Source of the DNA: an uncultured Actinomycetes bacterium
Lineage (GTDB): Bacteria > Actinomycetota > Actinomycetes > Nanopelagicales > Nanopelagicaceae
Direction: 5' to 3'
Assembly (NCBI GenBank): GCA_903901905.1
Contig: CAIUSQ010000063.1
Coordinates: 1-6,294, forward strand
Length of the DNA stretch: 6,294 nucleotides
Part shown: positions 1-5,329 of the stretch, in pieces
Position numbering within the stretch: position 1 is the stretch's first letter
Layout of the letters: each line of letters opens with the position of its first letter
Made by a program: the position numbers and the translations under genes
Notes under the pieces: model-generated
Told to the model about the DNA's origin: nothing
What the model saw: the letters and a program-made list of their open reading frames with translations, nothing else
Database searches by the model: none

Positions 1-457
1 AGTCAGAAAGCTTTTCAACACCAACTACCAAAACATTTTTCGATGTTCCACCACGCACTAAATCACTTGCCATGCCAACTCCATAGCAAAAGCCAGCACA
101 GGCCGCACTGATATCAAATGCTGCCGCTTTGGGATTGCCAAGTTCATTGATGAGTTCAGTGGCAGCACTTGGTGCTTGGTAGGGATAAGAAATAGTAGAA
201 AGAATCAAAGTATCGATATCTGCCATTGTTAACTTTGCTCGCTTGAGCGCACTCTCACATGCAGCCTTGGCCATTGTGATGACAGTTTCATCAGGACCTG
301 CAAAGCGACGAGATTCAATACCAGTGCGCTGTTGAATCCATTCATCACTTGATTCAATACGATCAACAATTTCAGAGTTAGGCACTAAGCGCTTAGGGCG
401 ATAAGAACCAACAGAGAGGATCGCACTATTAGTCGTTGGTGATGTCTTGATAATCAT
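1..457 (-). CDS. fabH: Beta-ketoacyl-ACP synthase III (FabH), 3' end cut by window
   Basis: FabH (KAS III) condenses an acyl-CoA primer with malonyl-ACP, the first carbon-carbon bond of cytosolic type II fatty acid synthesis. I translated the minus strand by hand: an open frame of 152 residues runs from ATG 457-455 to the window edge, about 45% of the usual ~330 residues. Visible landmarks are the N-terminal strand AILSVGSYRPKRLVPN (12-27), the SSDEWIQQRTGIESRR block (36-51) typical of FabH, and DISAACAGFCYG (115-126) with the nucleophilic Cys120. The catalytic His and Asn lie in the missing C-terminal half. The start is fixed by a good Shine-Dalgarno and by the ATGA overlap with the fabD stop, which implies translational coupling. 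The short N-terminal extension before the first strand resembles actinobacterial FabH. Whether it prefers straight or branched primers cannot be told from this half. The family call is secure. Confidence 0.96.
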   Translation of the reverse strand, partial: MIIKTSPTTNSAILSVGSYRPKRLVPNSEIVDRIESSDEWIQQRTGIESRRFAGPDETVITMAKAACESALKRAKLTMADIDTLILSTISYPYQAPSAATELINELGNPKAAAFDISAACAGFCYGVGMASDLVRGGTSKNVLVVGVEKLSD

Positions 458-1362
458 GCGTGCCTTCCTGCAAATTCCTTAGCGGCAGACACATCATCTG
501 CACTCTTAAGAGCGAATGTTTCGATCTCTGGAGCACCGCGCTTGAGTAAGCCAACCAGAGTTCCAGCCGGTGGTAATTCAATGACACCCGTTATGCCGAG
601 TTTTTTCATCGTCTCCATGCACAGATCCCAGCGCACTGGATTAGCTATCTGGTTAACGATGCGAGTGAGCACCTGCGCTCCATCAGTGACAACTTCACCG
701 TCTTTATTAGAAATAACTGAGATTGTTGTTGGGGAAGTGGAAATTGTTGCAGCAAGTGCGCGTAGTGGTTCAACGGCAGGTGCCATAAAAGGAGTGTGAA
801 ATGCTCCGGCAACAGCTAAGGATCGAACTCGTGCGCCTTCAGGTGGGTTTTCTGAAAGTGCGGCAAGTGATGCTAAATCACCTGCAGCAACAATTTGTCC
901 GCCACCATTATCGTTTGCAGCTACAAGCTTTAGTTCTTCTAATTTTTTCAAAACAACTTCGCGATCTCCGCCTAATACTGCTGACATTCCTGCGGGGGAG
1001 AGCGCCGCAGTTTTAGCCATTTCTAGCCCACGTACTCGCACTAAGCGCAATGCATCTTCATCTGAAATTGCCCCGCTGATTGCCGCCGCTGCCAGCTCGC
1101 CCACTGAGTGACCAGAAGTGAATGAAAAATCCTTAATGCCAAGTGCCTGAGCACCTAACAAAGATGCAGCCACGATAAGTGGTTGGGCATTAGCCGTGTC
1201 TTTGATTTCATCAGCATCAGCTGATGTGCCAAGTTTTATTAAATCTAAATCTATTCGCATTGACCATTTGGAGAGAAGCTCATGAAAAATGGGATTGGTC
1301 ACCCAAGAATTAAACATCCCTGGAGTTTGGGAACCCTGTCCCGGAGCAATAATTGCTAACAC
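454..1362 (-). CDS. fabD: Malonyl-CoA:ACP transacylase (FabD)
   Basis: FabD moves the malonyl group from CoA to the phosphopantetheine arm of acyl carrier protein, supplying malonyl-ACP to FabH and the elongating synthases in the cytosol. The 302-residue protein has the family's usual length. It begins almost directly with the hallmark APGQGSQTPGM (6-16). The nucleophile is Ser86 in GHSVGE (84-89); the malonyl-carboxylate-binding Arg is Arg111 in RVRGLEM; the catalytic His is His189 in GAFHTPFM. NPVRW (241-245) and IELPPAGTLVGLLKR (261-275) are further conserved blocks. Residues about 120-190 form the small ferredoxin-like subdomain. The start is GTG at 1362-1360: it lies in the same frame as the preceding gene's TAG-TAA tandem stop, with no other start codon between. 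The Shine-Dalgarno is poor, but a TANNNT hexamer sits exactly 7 nt upstream. The stop overlaps the fabH start as ATGA. No key residue is missing. Confidence 0.98.
   Translation of the reverse strand: MLAIIAPGQGSQTPGMFNSWVTNPIFHELLSKWSMRIDLDLIKLGTSADADEIKDTANAQPLIVAASLLGAQALGIKDFSFTSGHSVGELAAAAISGAISDEDALRLVRVRGLEMAKTAALSPAGMSAVLGGDREVVLKKLEELKLVAANDNGGGQIVAAGDLASLAALSENPPEGARVRSLAVAGAFHTPFMAPAVEPLRALAATISTSPTTISVISNKDGEVVTDGAQVLTRIVNQIANPVRWDLCMETMKKLGITGVIELPPAGTLVGLLKRGAPEIETFALKSADDVSAAKEFAGRHA
463..469 (-). promoter_or_regulatory. Ribosome binding site of fabH
   Basis: On the minus strand AGGAAGG lies 5 nt before the fabH ATG, inside the last codons of fabD. It is the best Shine-Dalgarno match seen in front of any gene here. 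It supports the ATG at 457 as the true start, and FabH made by reinitiation or coupling after FabD. Confidence 0.75.
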
Positions 1363-1369
1363 GTTTATT

Positions 1370-1375
1370 ACTTTA
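1370..1375 (-). promoter_or_regulatory. Candidate -10 hexamer for a leaderless fabD transcript
   Basis: TAAAGT on the minus strand fits the actinobacterial TANNNT -10 pattern and ends exactly 7 nt before the fabD GTG, the geometry of leaderless mRNAs that start at the initiation codon. No convincing -35 is visible. The hexamer is in the 30-bp gap after the debranching gene, so fabD-fabH could have their own promoter besides readthrough. A TANNNT at one fixed position is expected by chance about once in 64 sites, so this is only suggestive. Confidence 0.3.
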
Positions 1376-1392
1376 CTCGAATGGGTCGATTA

Positions 1393-3501
1393 CTACCTAG
1401 TACGAGTAACTAACCAGACTTGTGCACTGTGTTGGGCAACTGTGATTTTTGCTTGCGGGGCTGCGATTGCTGGCTCATAGGTTGCAACAACTTTCGAGGC
1501 ATCAAAGATGCATCGGAAAGCCTCGCCCCAGGTGTCATCAGGTAATGTGAAAACAGTTTCAGTATTTGATGAATTCATCAGAAGCAATAGTCCTCTGTTT
1601 GGATCTGCTTCAACAAAGACAGTGATACTGCTCTTCTCTTCGTCTTGCCAGTGATCATGACCCATCTCATGACCACCCAAGGAGAACCACGCAATATCTT
1701 TGCGCTTTGTTCCTTCATCAACAATTCCCGTGAAAAACTCCGAGGTAACATCGGCTAAATAGGTTTCACGAATCTTCGCTAACTCTTGCACTGCAGCCAG
1801 AATATCTCTGCCCTTTTCATCTAAATCCCAAGGCAGCGCCCAACCACCATTAAGTGTTGAGGCATTCTCCTCATTGAAATCAATTTGAAGTGAATAGCCA
1901 TTATTAGAACCGTTTTGTGAGCGACTTACTTCATCGCCCATATTGAGCATAGGAACACCTGATGAGAGCATCAGAGTTGCAAGCATTGATTTCTTGAGCC
2001 AATGCCTAATTGTGTTCACACCTAAATCATCAGTTTCACCTTCAATACCAACGTTCCATGATCTATTGGAATCACTTCCATCAGCGTTGTTTTCTAAGTT
2101 GGCTTCATTGTGTTTGCTGTTATAGGTGACCATGTCATGAAGGGTGAAGCCATCATGGGCGGCAATGAAGTTAATAGATGAAGTAGGACCGCGATAGTAG
2201 AAAATGGAGCTAGAGCCACTAATGCTGTTGGCAATATCTGCAACACCTTCACCGTAACCGCGCTCAAGATCTCCTAACCAAAATTGGCGCACTGAGTCAC
2301 GATAAGCATCGTTCCATTCGCGCCAAGGATGGGGGAAATCACCCAGTGAATAGCGAGAGATGTCCCATGGCTCTGCAATCATTTTTAAGTTGCGCAAGAC
2401 TGAGTCAGATTCAATAGCTGACATGAGTGATGAATTAAAGGCGCTATTGCTTGTGTAGAGGGCAGTTGTTAAGTCAAAGCGGAATCCATCAACGCCAATC
2501 ACTTCTACCCACCATCTAAGTGAGTCAATAATCTGTCGCACAGAGTGGGGATTGCTTGCAGCAAAAGTGTTTCCACATCCTGTGACATCGACGTAATTGC
2601 CATCTGAATCATGGCGATAGTAGGCCTTGTTATCAATTCCCTTATAGGACAGAGTCGGCCCACCTACTCCACCTTCAGCAGTGTGGTTATAGACAACATC
2701 TAAAATCACTTCAATACCGGCATTATGGAGTTGATCAACAGATAACTGCAGTTCGCTAATGGGATCTTGCGTTGATGCATAGCTTGCGTGCGGTGCACTA
2801 AAAGCTAAAGAGTTATAGCCCCAGTAATTCTTACGACCACGTGCATAGATAGCCGGCTCTGTTACAAATGCTGCAATAGGCAAGAGCTCGAGTGCAGTTG
2901 TTCCAATTGATTTTAAATGTGCAATTGTTGAAGGGTGGCCAAGTGCTTTATATGTGCCGCGCTCATTTTTAGGAATTTCCATATTCTTGGCTGTTAAACC
3001 TTGTACATGGGCTTCATAAATTATTGTCTTTGCCCATGGCACAAGTGGGCGATTGATTTCGCGAGCGCGGTGATCAGTGACCACGCTATATGGAGTACTT
3101 CCTGCGCTGTCCCGATCATCGCGAGCAGATAGATCTCCATGACCAATGCCATCAGTTGCAACATGGCCATAGATTTCAGGGACGTAGTGAAGTTGCCCAT
3201 CAAGGCAATGCGTATACGGATCGATAAGAAGTTTGGCTGCATTGAAGCGCACGCCGTGTTCTGGTTGCCATGGTCCATAAACGCGATAGCCATAGCGCTG
3301 ACCTGGGCGCACTCCTGCTAGATAGCCATGCCAGATTGGTCCATTGCGATGTGACATCGCAAAGCGGGTTTCCACTAACTTGCCATTGACCTCATTAAAT
3401 AGGCATAGCTCAACTGCATCTGCGGCATTGGACCAGATGGCAAAATTTGTTCCGCCCTCAGTCACGGTTGCACCAAGGGTTCGGGGATCTGCGGCGAGCA
3501 C
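1393..3501 (-). CDS. glgX: Glycogen debranching enzyme, GlgX/TreX type (GH13 isoamylase-like)
   Basis: Predicted to hydrolyse alpha-1,6 branch points in glycogen or limit dextrin in the cytosol. The 702 residues compare with about 660-720 for GlgX/TreX. Order: N-terminal CBM48-like beta domain (about 8-100, LGATVTEGGTNFAIWS onward), GH13 barrel, C-terminal beta domain (about 590-702). GH13 motifs are intact: DVVYNH (268-273), GFRFDLTTA with nucleophile Asp343, IAEPWD with acid/base Glu377, and FIAAHDGFTLHD with Asp450. NYWGYN (225-230) and YNSKHNEAN (460-468) are typical of the isoamylase/GlgX branch. The start is GTG at 3501, since an in-frame TAG stands six codons upstream and the N-terminus aligns with family starts. 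AGGGG (3514-3518) lies 12 nt before it, rather far for a Shine-Dalgarno. After GDEVSRSQ the segment is GSNNGYSLQIDF rather than the usual GNNNAYCQDNE, so substrate preference may differ. It ends with tandem stops, 30 bp before fabD. A trehalose-pathway role (TreX) cannot be excluded. Confidence 0.93.
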   Translation of the reverse strand: MLAADPRTLGATVTEGGTNFAIWSNAADAVELCLFNEVNGKLVETRFAMSHRNGPIWHGYLAGVRPGQRYGYRVYGPWQPEHGVRFNAAKLLIDPYTHCLDGQLHYVPEIYGHVATDGIGHGDLSARDDRDSAGSTPYSVVTDHRAREINRPLVPWAKTIIYEAHVQGLTAKNMEIPKNERGTYKALGHPSTIAHLKSIGTTALELLPIAAFVTEPAIYARGRKNYWGYNSLAFSAPHASYASTQDPISELQLSVDQLHNAGIEVILDVVYNHTAEGGVGGPTLSYKGIDNKAYYRHDSDGNYVDVTGCGNTFAASNPHSVRQIIDSLRWWVEVIGVDGFRFDLTTALYTSNSAFNSSLMSAIESDSVLRNLKMIAEPWDISRYSLGDFPHPWREWNDAYRDSVRQFWLGDLERGYGEGVADIANSISGSSSIFYYRGPTSSINFIAAHDGFTLHDMVTYNSKHNEANLENNADGSDSNRSWNVGIEGETDDLGVNTIRHWLKKSMLATLMLSSGVPMLNMGDEVSRSQNGSNNGYSLQIDFNEENASTLNGGWALPWDLDEKGRDILAAVQELAKIRETYLADVTSEFFTGIVDEGTKRKDIAWFSLGGHEMGHDHWQDEEKSSITVFVEADPNRGLLLLMNSSNTETVFTLPDDTWGEAFRCIFDASKVVATYEPAIAAPQAKITVAQHSAQVWLVTRTR

Positions 3502-3523
3502 GGCGCAATACTGCCCCTAATAG

Positions 3524-3529
3524 ATGGTA
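3524..3529 (-). promoter_or_regulatory. Weak candidate -10 for the glgX-fabD-fabH strand
   Basis: TACCAT on the minus strand matches TANNNT and would place a transcription start about 16-18 nt before the glgX GTG, leaving room for the AGGGG at 3514-3518 in a short leader. There is no recognisable -35. It is the best candidate I can find for this strand within the 82-bp divergent region, and a guess at this level. Confidence 0.2.
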
Positions 3530-3558
3530 TTTACTCGCTCATTTAGTTCGCCTTTCTG

Positions 3559-3574
3559 GTTACTGGCCAGTAAC
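3559..3574. promoter_or_regulatory. Perfect 16-bp palindrome, probable operator before etfB
   Basis: GTTACTGGCCAGTAAC is identical on both strands. It lies in the only intergenic region of the window, between divergent glgX and etfB, ending 9 bp before the etfB ATG. It overlaps the likely etfB -10 hexamer at 3571-3576, so a bound dimer would block rightward transcription. Its size and symmetry fit a dimeric helix-turn-helix repressor such as a TetR-family protein; this is inference, and no regulator gene is present in the window. An exact 8+8 palindrome is expected by chance about 0.1 times in 6.3 kb, and about 0.001 times in 82 bp. Confidence 0.55.
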
Positions 3575-3576
3575 AT
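3571..3576 (+). promoter_or_regulatory. Candidate -10 hexamer for leaderless etfB transcript
   Basis: TAACAT matches TANNNT and ends exactly 7 nt before the etfB ATG at 3584, so transcription would begin at or next to the start codon. There is no Shine-Dalgarno ahead of this ATG, consistent with a leaderless mRNA. The -35 is poor: TTCGCC at 3547-3552 is the closest match, with an 18-bp spacer. The hexamer is partly inside the palindrome at 3559-3574. Confidence 0.45.
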
Positions 3577-3583
3577 TGGTGCC

Positions 3584-4369
3584 ATGAAGATCGCTGTCTG
3601 TATCAAACAGGTCCCAGATTCATGGGCTGAGAAGAAGATGGTTGGTGGATTACTCGATCGCGCCAACGTTGATGCTGTTCTCAACGACTTAGATGAATAT
3701 GCCGTTGAAGAAGCACTTCGAATTGCAGAAGCACATGGTGGAAATGAAGAAGGTGGCGCGAACACAGTCACTGTTATTTCAATGGGACCAGAGCGTGCGA
3801 CAGAAGCTGCTCGTAAAGCCTTATCTATGGGTGCAAATGATGCGATTCTCATTAGCGATCCTGTTCTAGCTGGCGCTGATGCTGTTGTGACCGCTGAAGT
3901 TTTAGCCAATGTCATCGCTAAAGGTGAGTTCGACATCGTTATCTGTGGAACTGAATCAACTGATGCGCGAATGAGCGTTGTTCCAGCGATGATGAGTGAA
4001 AAGCTGGGATGTGCTCAATTAACTTTTGCTTCCAAGGTTTCGGTAGATCCAGGGGCTAAGAAAGTCTCGATTACAAGAGTTACAGAGGCTGGCGTGGATG
4101 AAGTCCATGGAGAGTTTCCCTGTGTCATAAGTGTTGTTGAAAAGATTAATGAGCCTCGCTACCCATCCTTTAAGGGCATTATGGCTGCGAAGAAAAAAAC
4201 TATTGATGTCCGTGACTTTGCTAGTACTGGTGCGGAGTTCACAAAATCTTGGTCAGCAGTAGTTGATTCTGCTCCTCGTCCACCACGTGCAGGTGGCGTT
4301 GTTGTGACTGATGATGGATCAGCCGGACAAAAACTTGTTGATTTCTTGAGTGAGAAGAAGTTGATATGA
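3584..4369 (+). CDS. etfB: Electron transfer flavoprotein, beta subunit
   Basis: EtfB pairs with EtfA to form ETF, a soluble FAD- and AMP-containing carrier. ETF collects electrons from acyl-CoA and related dehydrogenases and passes them to the respiratory chain, usually through ETF:quinone oxidoreductase. From ATG 3584 the protein has 261 residues, the normal family length, and starts with the canonical MKIAVCIKQVPDS. An in-frame ATG at 3524 would add 20 residues, but they run through the palindrome and do not resemble the family, so I reject it. Landmarks: LNDLDEYAVEEAL (33-45), VISMGPE (64-70), CGTESTD (121-127) of the nucleotide-binding fold, and EPRYPSFKGIMAAKKK (190-205), the EtfB signature that contacts the alpha subunit. 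The STDARMSVVPAM segment is the actinobacterial/FixA-like version rather than the DGQT-Q-type of mitochondrial ETF. It is the first gene of the rightward operon, and its stop overlaps etfA as ATGA. Confidence 0.97.
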   Translation: MKIAVCIKQVPDSWAEKKMVGGLLDRANVDAVLNDLDEYAVEEALRIAEAHGGNEEGGANTVTVISMGPERATEAARKALSMGANDAILISDPVLAGADAVVTAEVLANVIAKGEFDIVICGTESTDARMSVVPAMMSEKLGCAQLTFASKVSVDPGAKKVSITRVTEAGVDEVHGEFPCVISVVEKINEPRYPSFKGIMAAKKKTIDVRDFASTGAEFTKSWSAVVDSAPRPPRAGGVVVTDDGSAGQKLVDFLSEKKLI

Positions 4370-5319
4370 GCAATGTATTAATTCTCGCTGATTTCGCTAG
4401 CGAAAAGGCAACTAAAGCAACCGTTGAAATTGCAACAGCTGGCGCCGTCATTGGTGAAGTAACAGCATTGGTTCTAGCACCTGTTGGCAAAGGGGCAGCT
4501 TATGCAGCCTCCATTAATCAGGGGCCAGTTGCAAAAGTACTTGTCATTGAATCAGATGACTTTGCACGCCATGGCGTTGCAGCTGTAGCTGATGCGCTCG
4601 CACATGTGATCGGACAAATGTCTCCATCGGCAGTTCTTGTTGTTTCACATGCTTTCGGAAAAGAAGTTGCTGGTCGTGTGGCAATGAAGTTAAAGATTGG
4701 CATTATTACTGATGCTGTTGATGTTGCTGCAGATTGCACTGCAACTCAGTTAGTTTTCGGTGGATCAACAACTGTTCACTCAAAGGTTAATGAAGGCGCA
4801 GCGATAATTACAGTGCGCCCAAATACCATCACGGCAAACTTTGCCGTGGCTACGCCTTCAATTGAAAACATAACTGCGCCAATCTCTGATGGTTCTAAAA
4901 AAGCAACAGTTACTTCCTCGCAACCTCCAGTTAAGGGTGGTCGTCCAGAGTTAACTGAAGCCAACATTGTTGTTTCAGGTGGGCGCGGAACAAATGGAGA
5001 TTTTGCATCGGTGGAAGCTTTTGCAGATTCATTGGGAGCAGCCGTAGGTGCATCACGCGCAGCAACCGATGCTGGTTGGTACCCACATTCTCACCAAGTA
5101 GGTCAGACTGGAAAAACTGTAAGCCCACAGCTCTATGTTGCATGTGGAATCTCAGGGGCAATTCAGCACCGCGCTGGCATGCAAACAAGCAAGAACATCG
5201 TGGTGGTTAATAAAGATCCAGAAGCGCCACTGTTTGAATTAGCTGATTTTGGTGTTGTGGGAGATCTCTTTGCCGTGCTGCCTCCTGCCACTGAAGGCGT
5301 TAAAGCCCTCAAAGCCTAA
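4366..5319 (+). CDS. etfA: Electron transfer flavoprotein, alpha subunit (FAD-binding)
   Basis: EtfA carries the redox-active FAD of ETF. The 317 residues match the family. The N-terminal nucleotide-fold domain spans about 1-190; the C-terminal FAD domain begins at [11 protein letters not shown] (201-211). FAD-contact motifs are complete: [11 protein letters not shown] (228-238), [19 protein letters not shown] (246-264) followed by AIQHRAGM (265-272), [20 protein letters not shown] (281-300). The latter part closely follows the EtfA signature, with V where many members have A before VN. The start is ATG 4366, sharing ATGA with the etfB stop, with a purine-rich GAAGAAG 5 nt upstream as a modest Shine-Dalgarno; equimolar synthesis by translational coupling is likely. 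A 10-bp gap separates it from the cysteine desulfurase, so the three genes probably form one operon. It is an ordinary, intact EtfA. Nothing suggests a bifurcating ETF, although that would need alignment to exclude. Confidence 0.97.
   Translation: MSNVLILADFASEKATKATVEIATAGAVIGEVTALVLAPVGKGAAYAASINQGPVAKVLVIESDDFARHGVAAVADALAHVIGQMSPSAVLVVSHAFGKEVAGRVAMKLKIGIITDAVDVAADCTATQLVFGGSTTVHSKVNEGAAIITVRPNTITANFAVATPSIENITAPISDGSKKATVTSSQPPVKGGRPELTEANIVVSGGRGTNGDFASVEAFADSLGAAVGASRAATDAGWYPHSHQVGQTGKTVSPQLYVACGISGAIQHRAGMQTSKNIVVVNKDPEAPLFELADFGVVGDLFAVLPPATEGVKALKA
4830..4848. repeat. Perfect 9-bp inverted repeat inside etfA
   Basis: CACGGCAAACTTTGCCGTG is two 9-bp complementary arms around one central base. 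In RNA it could form a six- or seven-pair GC-rich stem with a small AT loop. It lies within etfA codons 155-161 and has no following T run, so it is not a terminator. It may be chance or a minor structure in the mRNA. Confidence 0.3.
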
Positions 5320-5329
5320 GATTGGACCC

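Noticed and set aside
387..400. Palindrome CTAAGCGCTTAG in fabH
   Set aside because: Another 12-bp palindrome at the chance-expected rate, within the conserved YRPKRLVPN coding region.
542..1016. Plus-strand open frames opposite fabD
   Set aside because: They lie wholly antisense to a complete FabD with all catalytic residues and show no domain or ribosome binding site.
1201..1240. Palindrome CATCAGCTGATG in fabD
   Set aside because: A 12-bp palindrome is expected about 1.5 times in a window of this size, and it is in coding sequence with no regulatory context.
1363..1395. Possible glgX-FabD fusion, since both are in the same frame
   Set aside because: Tandem TAG-TAA stops separate them, and both proteins have normal, complete ends.
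2821..2827. CCAGTAA half-site of the etfB palindrome within glgX
   Set aside because: Only one half-site is present, it encodes the conserved Tyr-Trp of NYWGYN, and its partner half is absent.
3524..3583. Longer etfB start adding 20 residues from an in-frame ATG at 3524
   Set aside because: The added residues do not resemble EtfB N-termini, and the DNA holds the palindrome and the -10 candidate; MKIAVCIKQVPDS at 3584 is the canonical start.
3517..3936. 139-residue minus-strand open frame opposite etfB
   Set aside because: It is antisense to a secure gene, is low-complexity Ser/Ala-rich as expected of a shadow frame, and has no recognisable domain.
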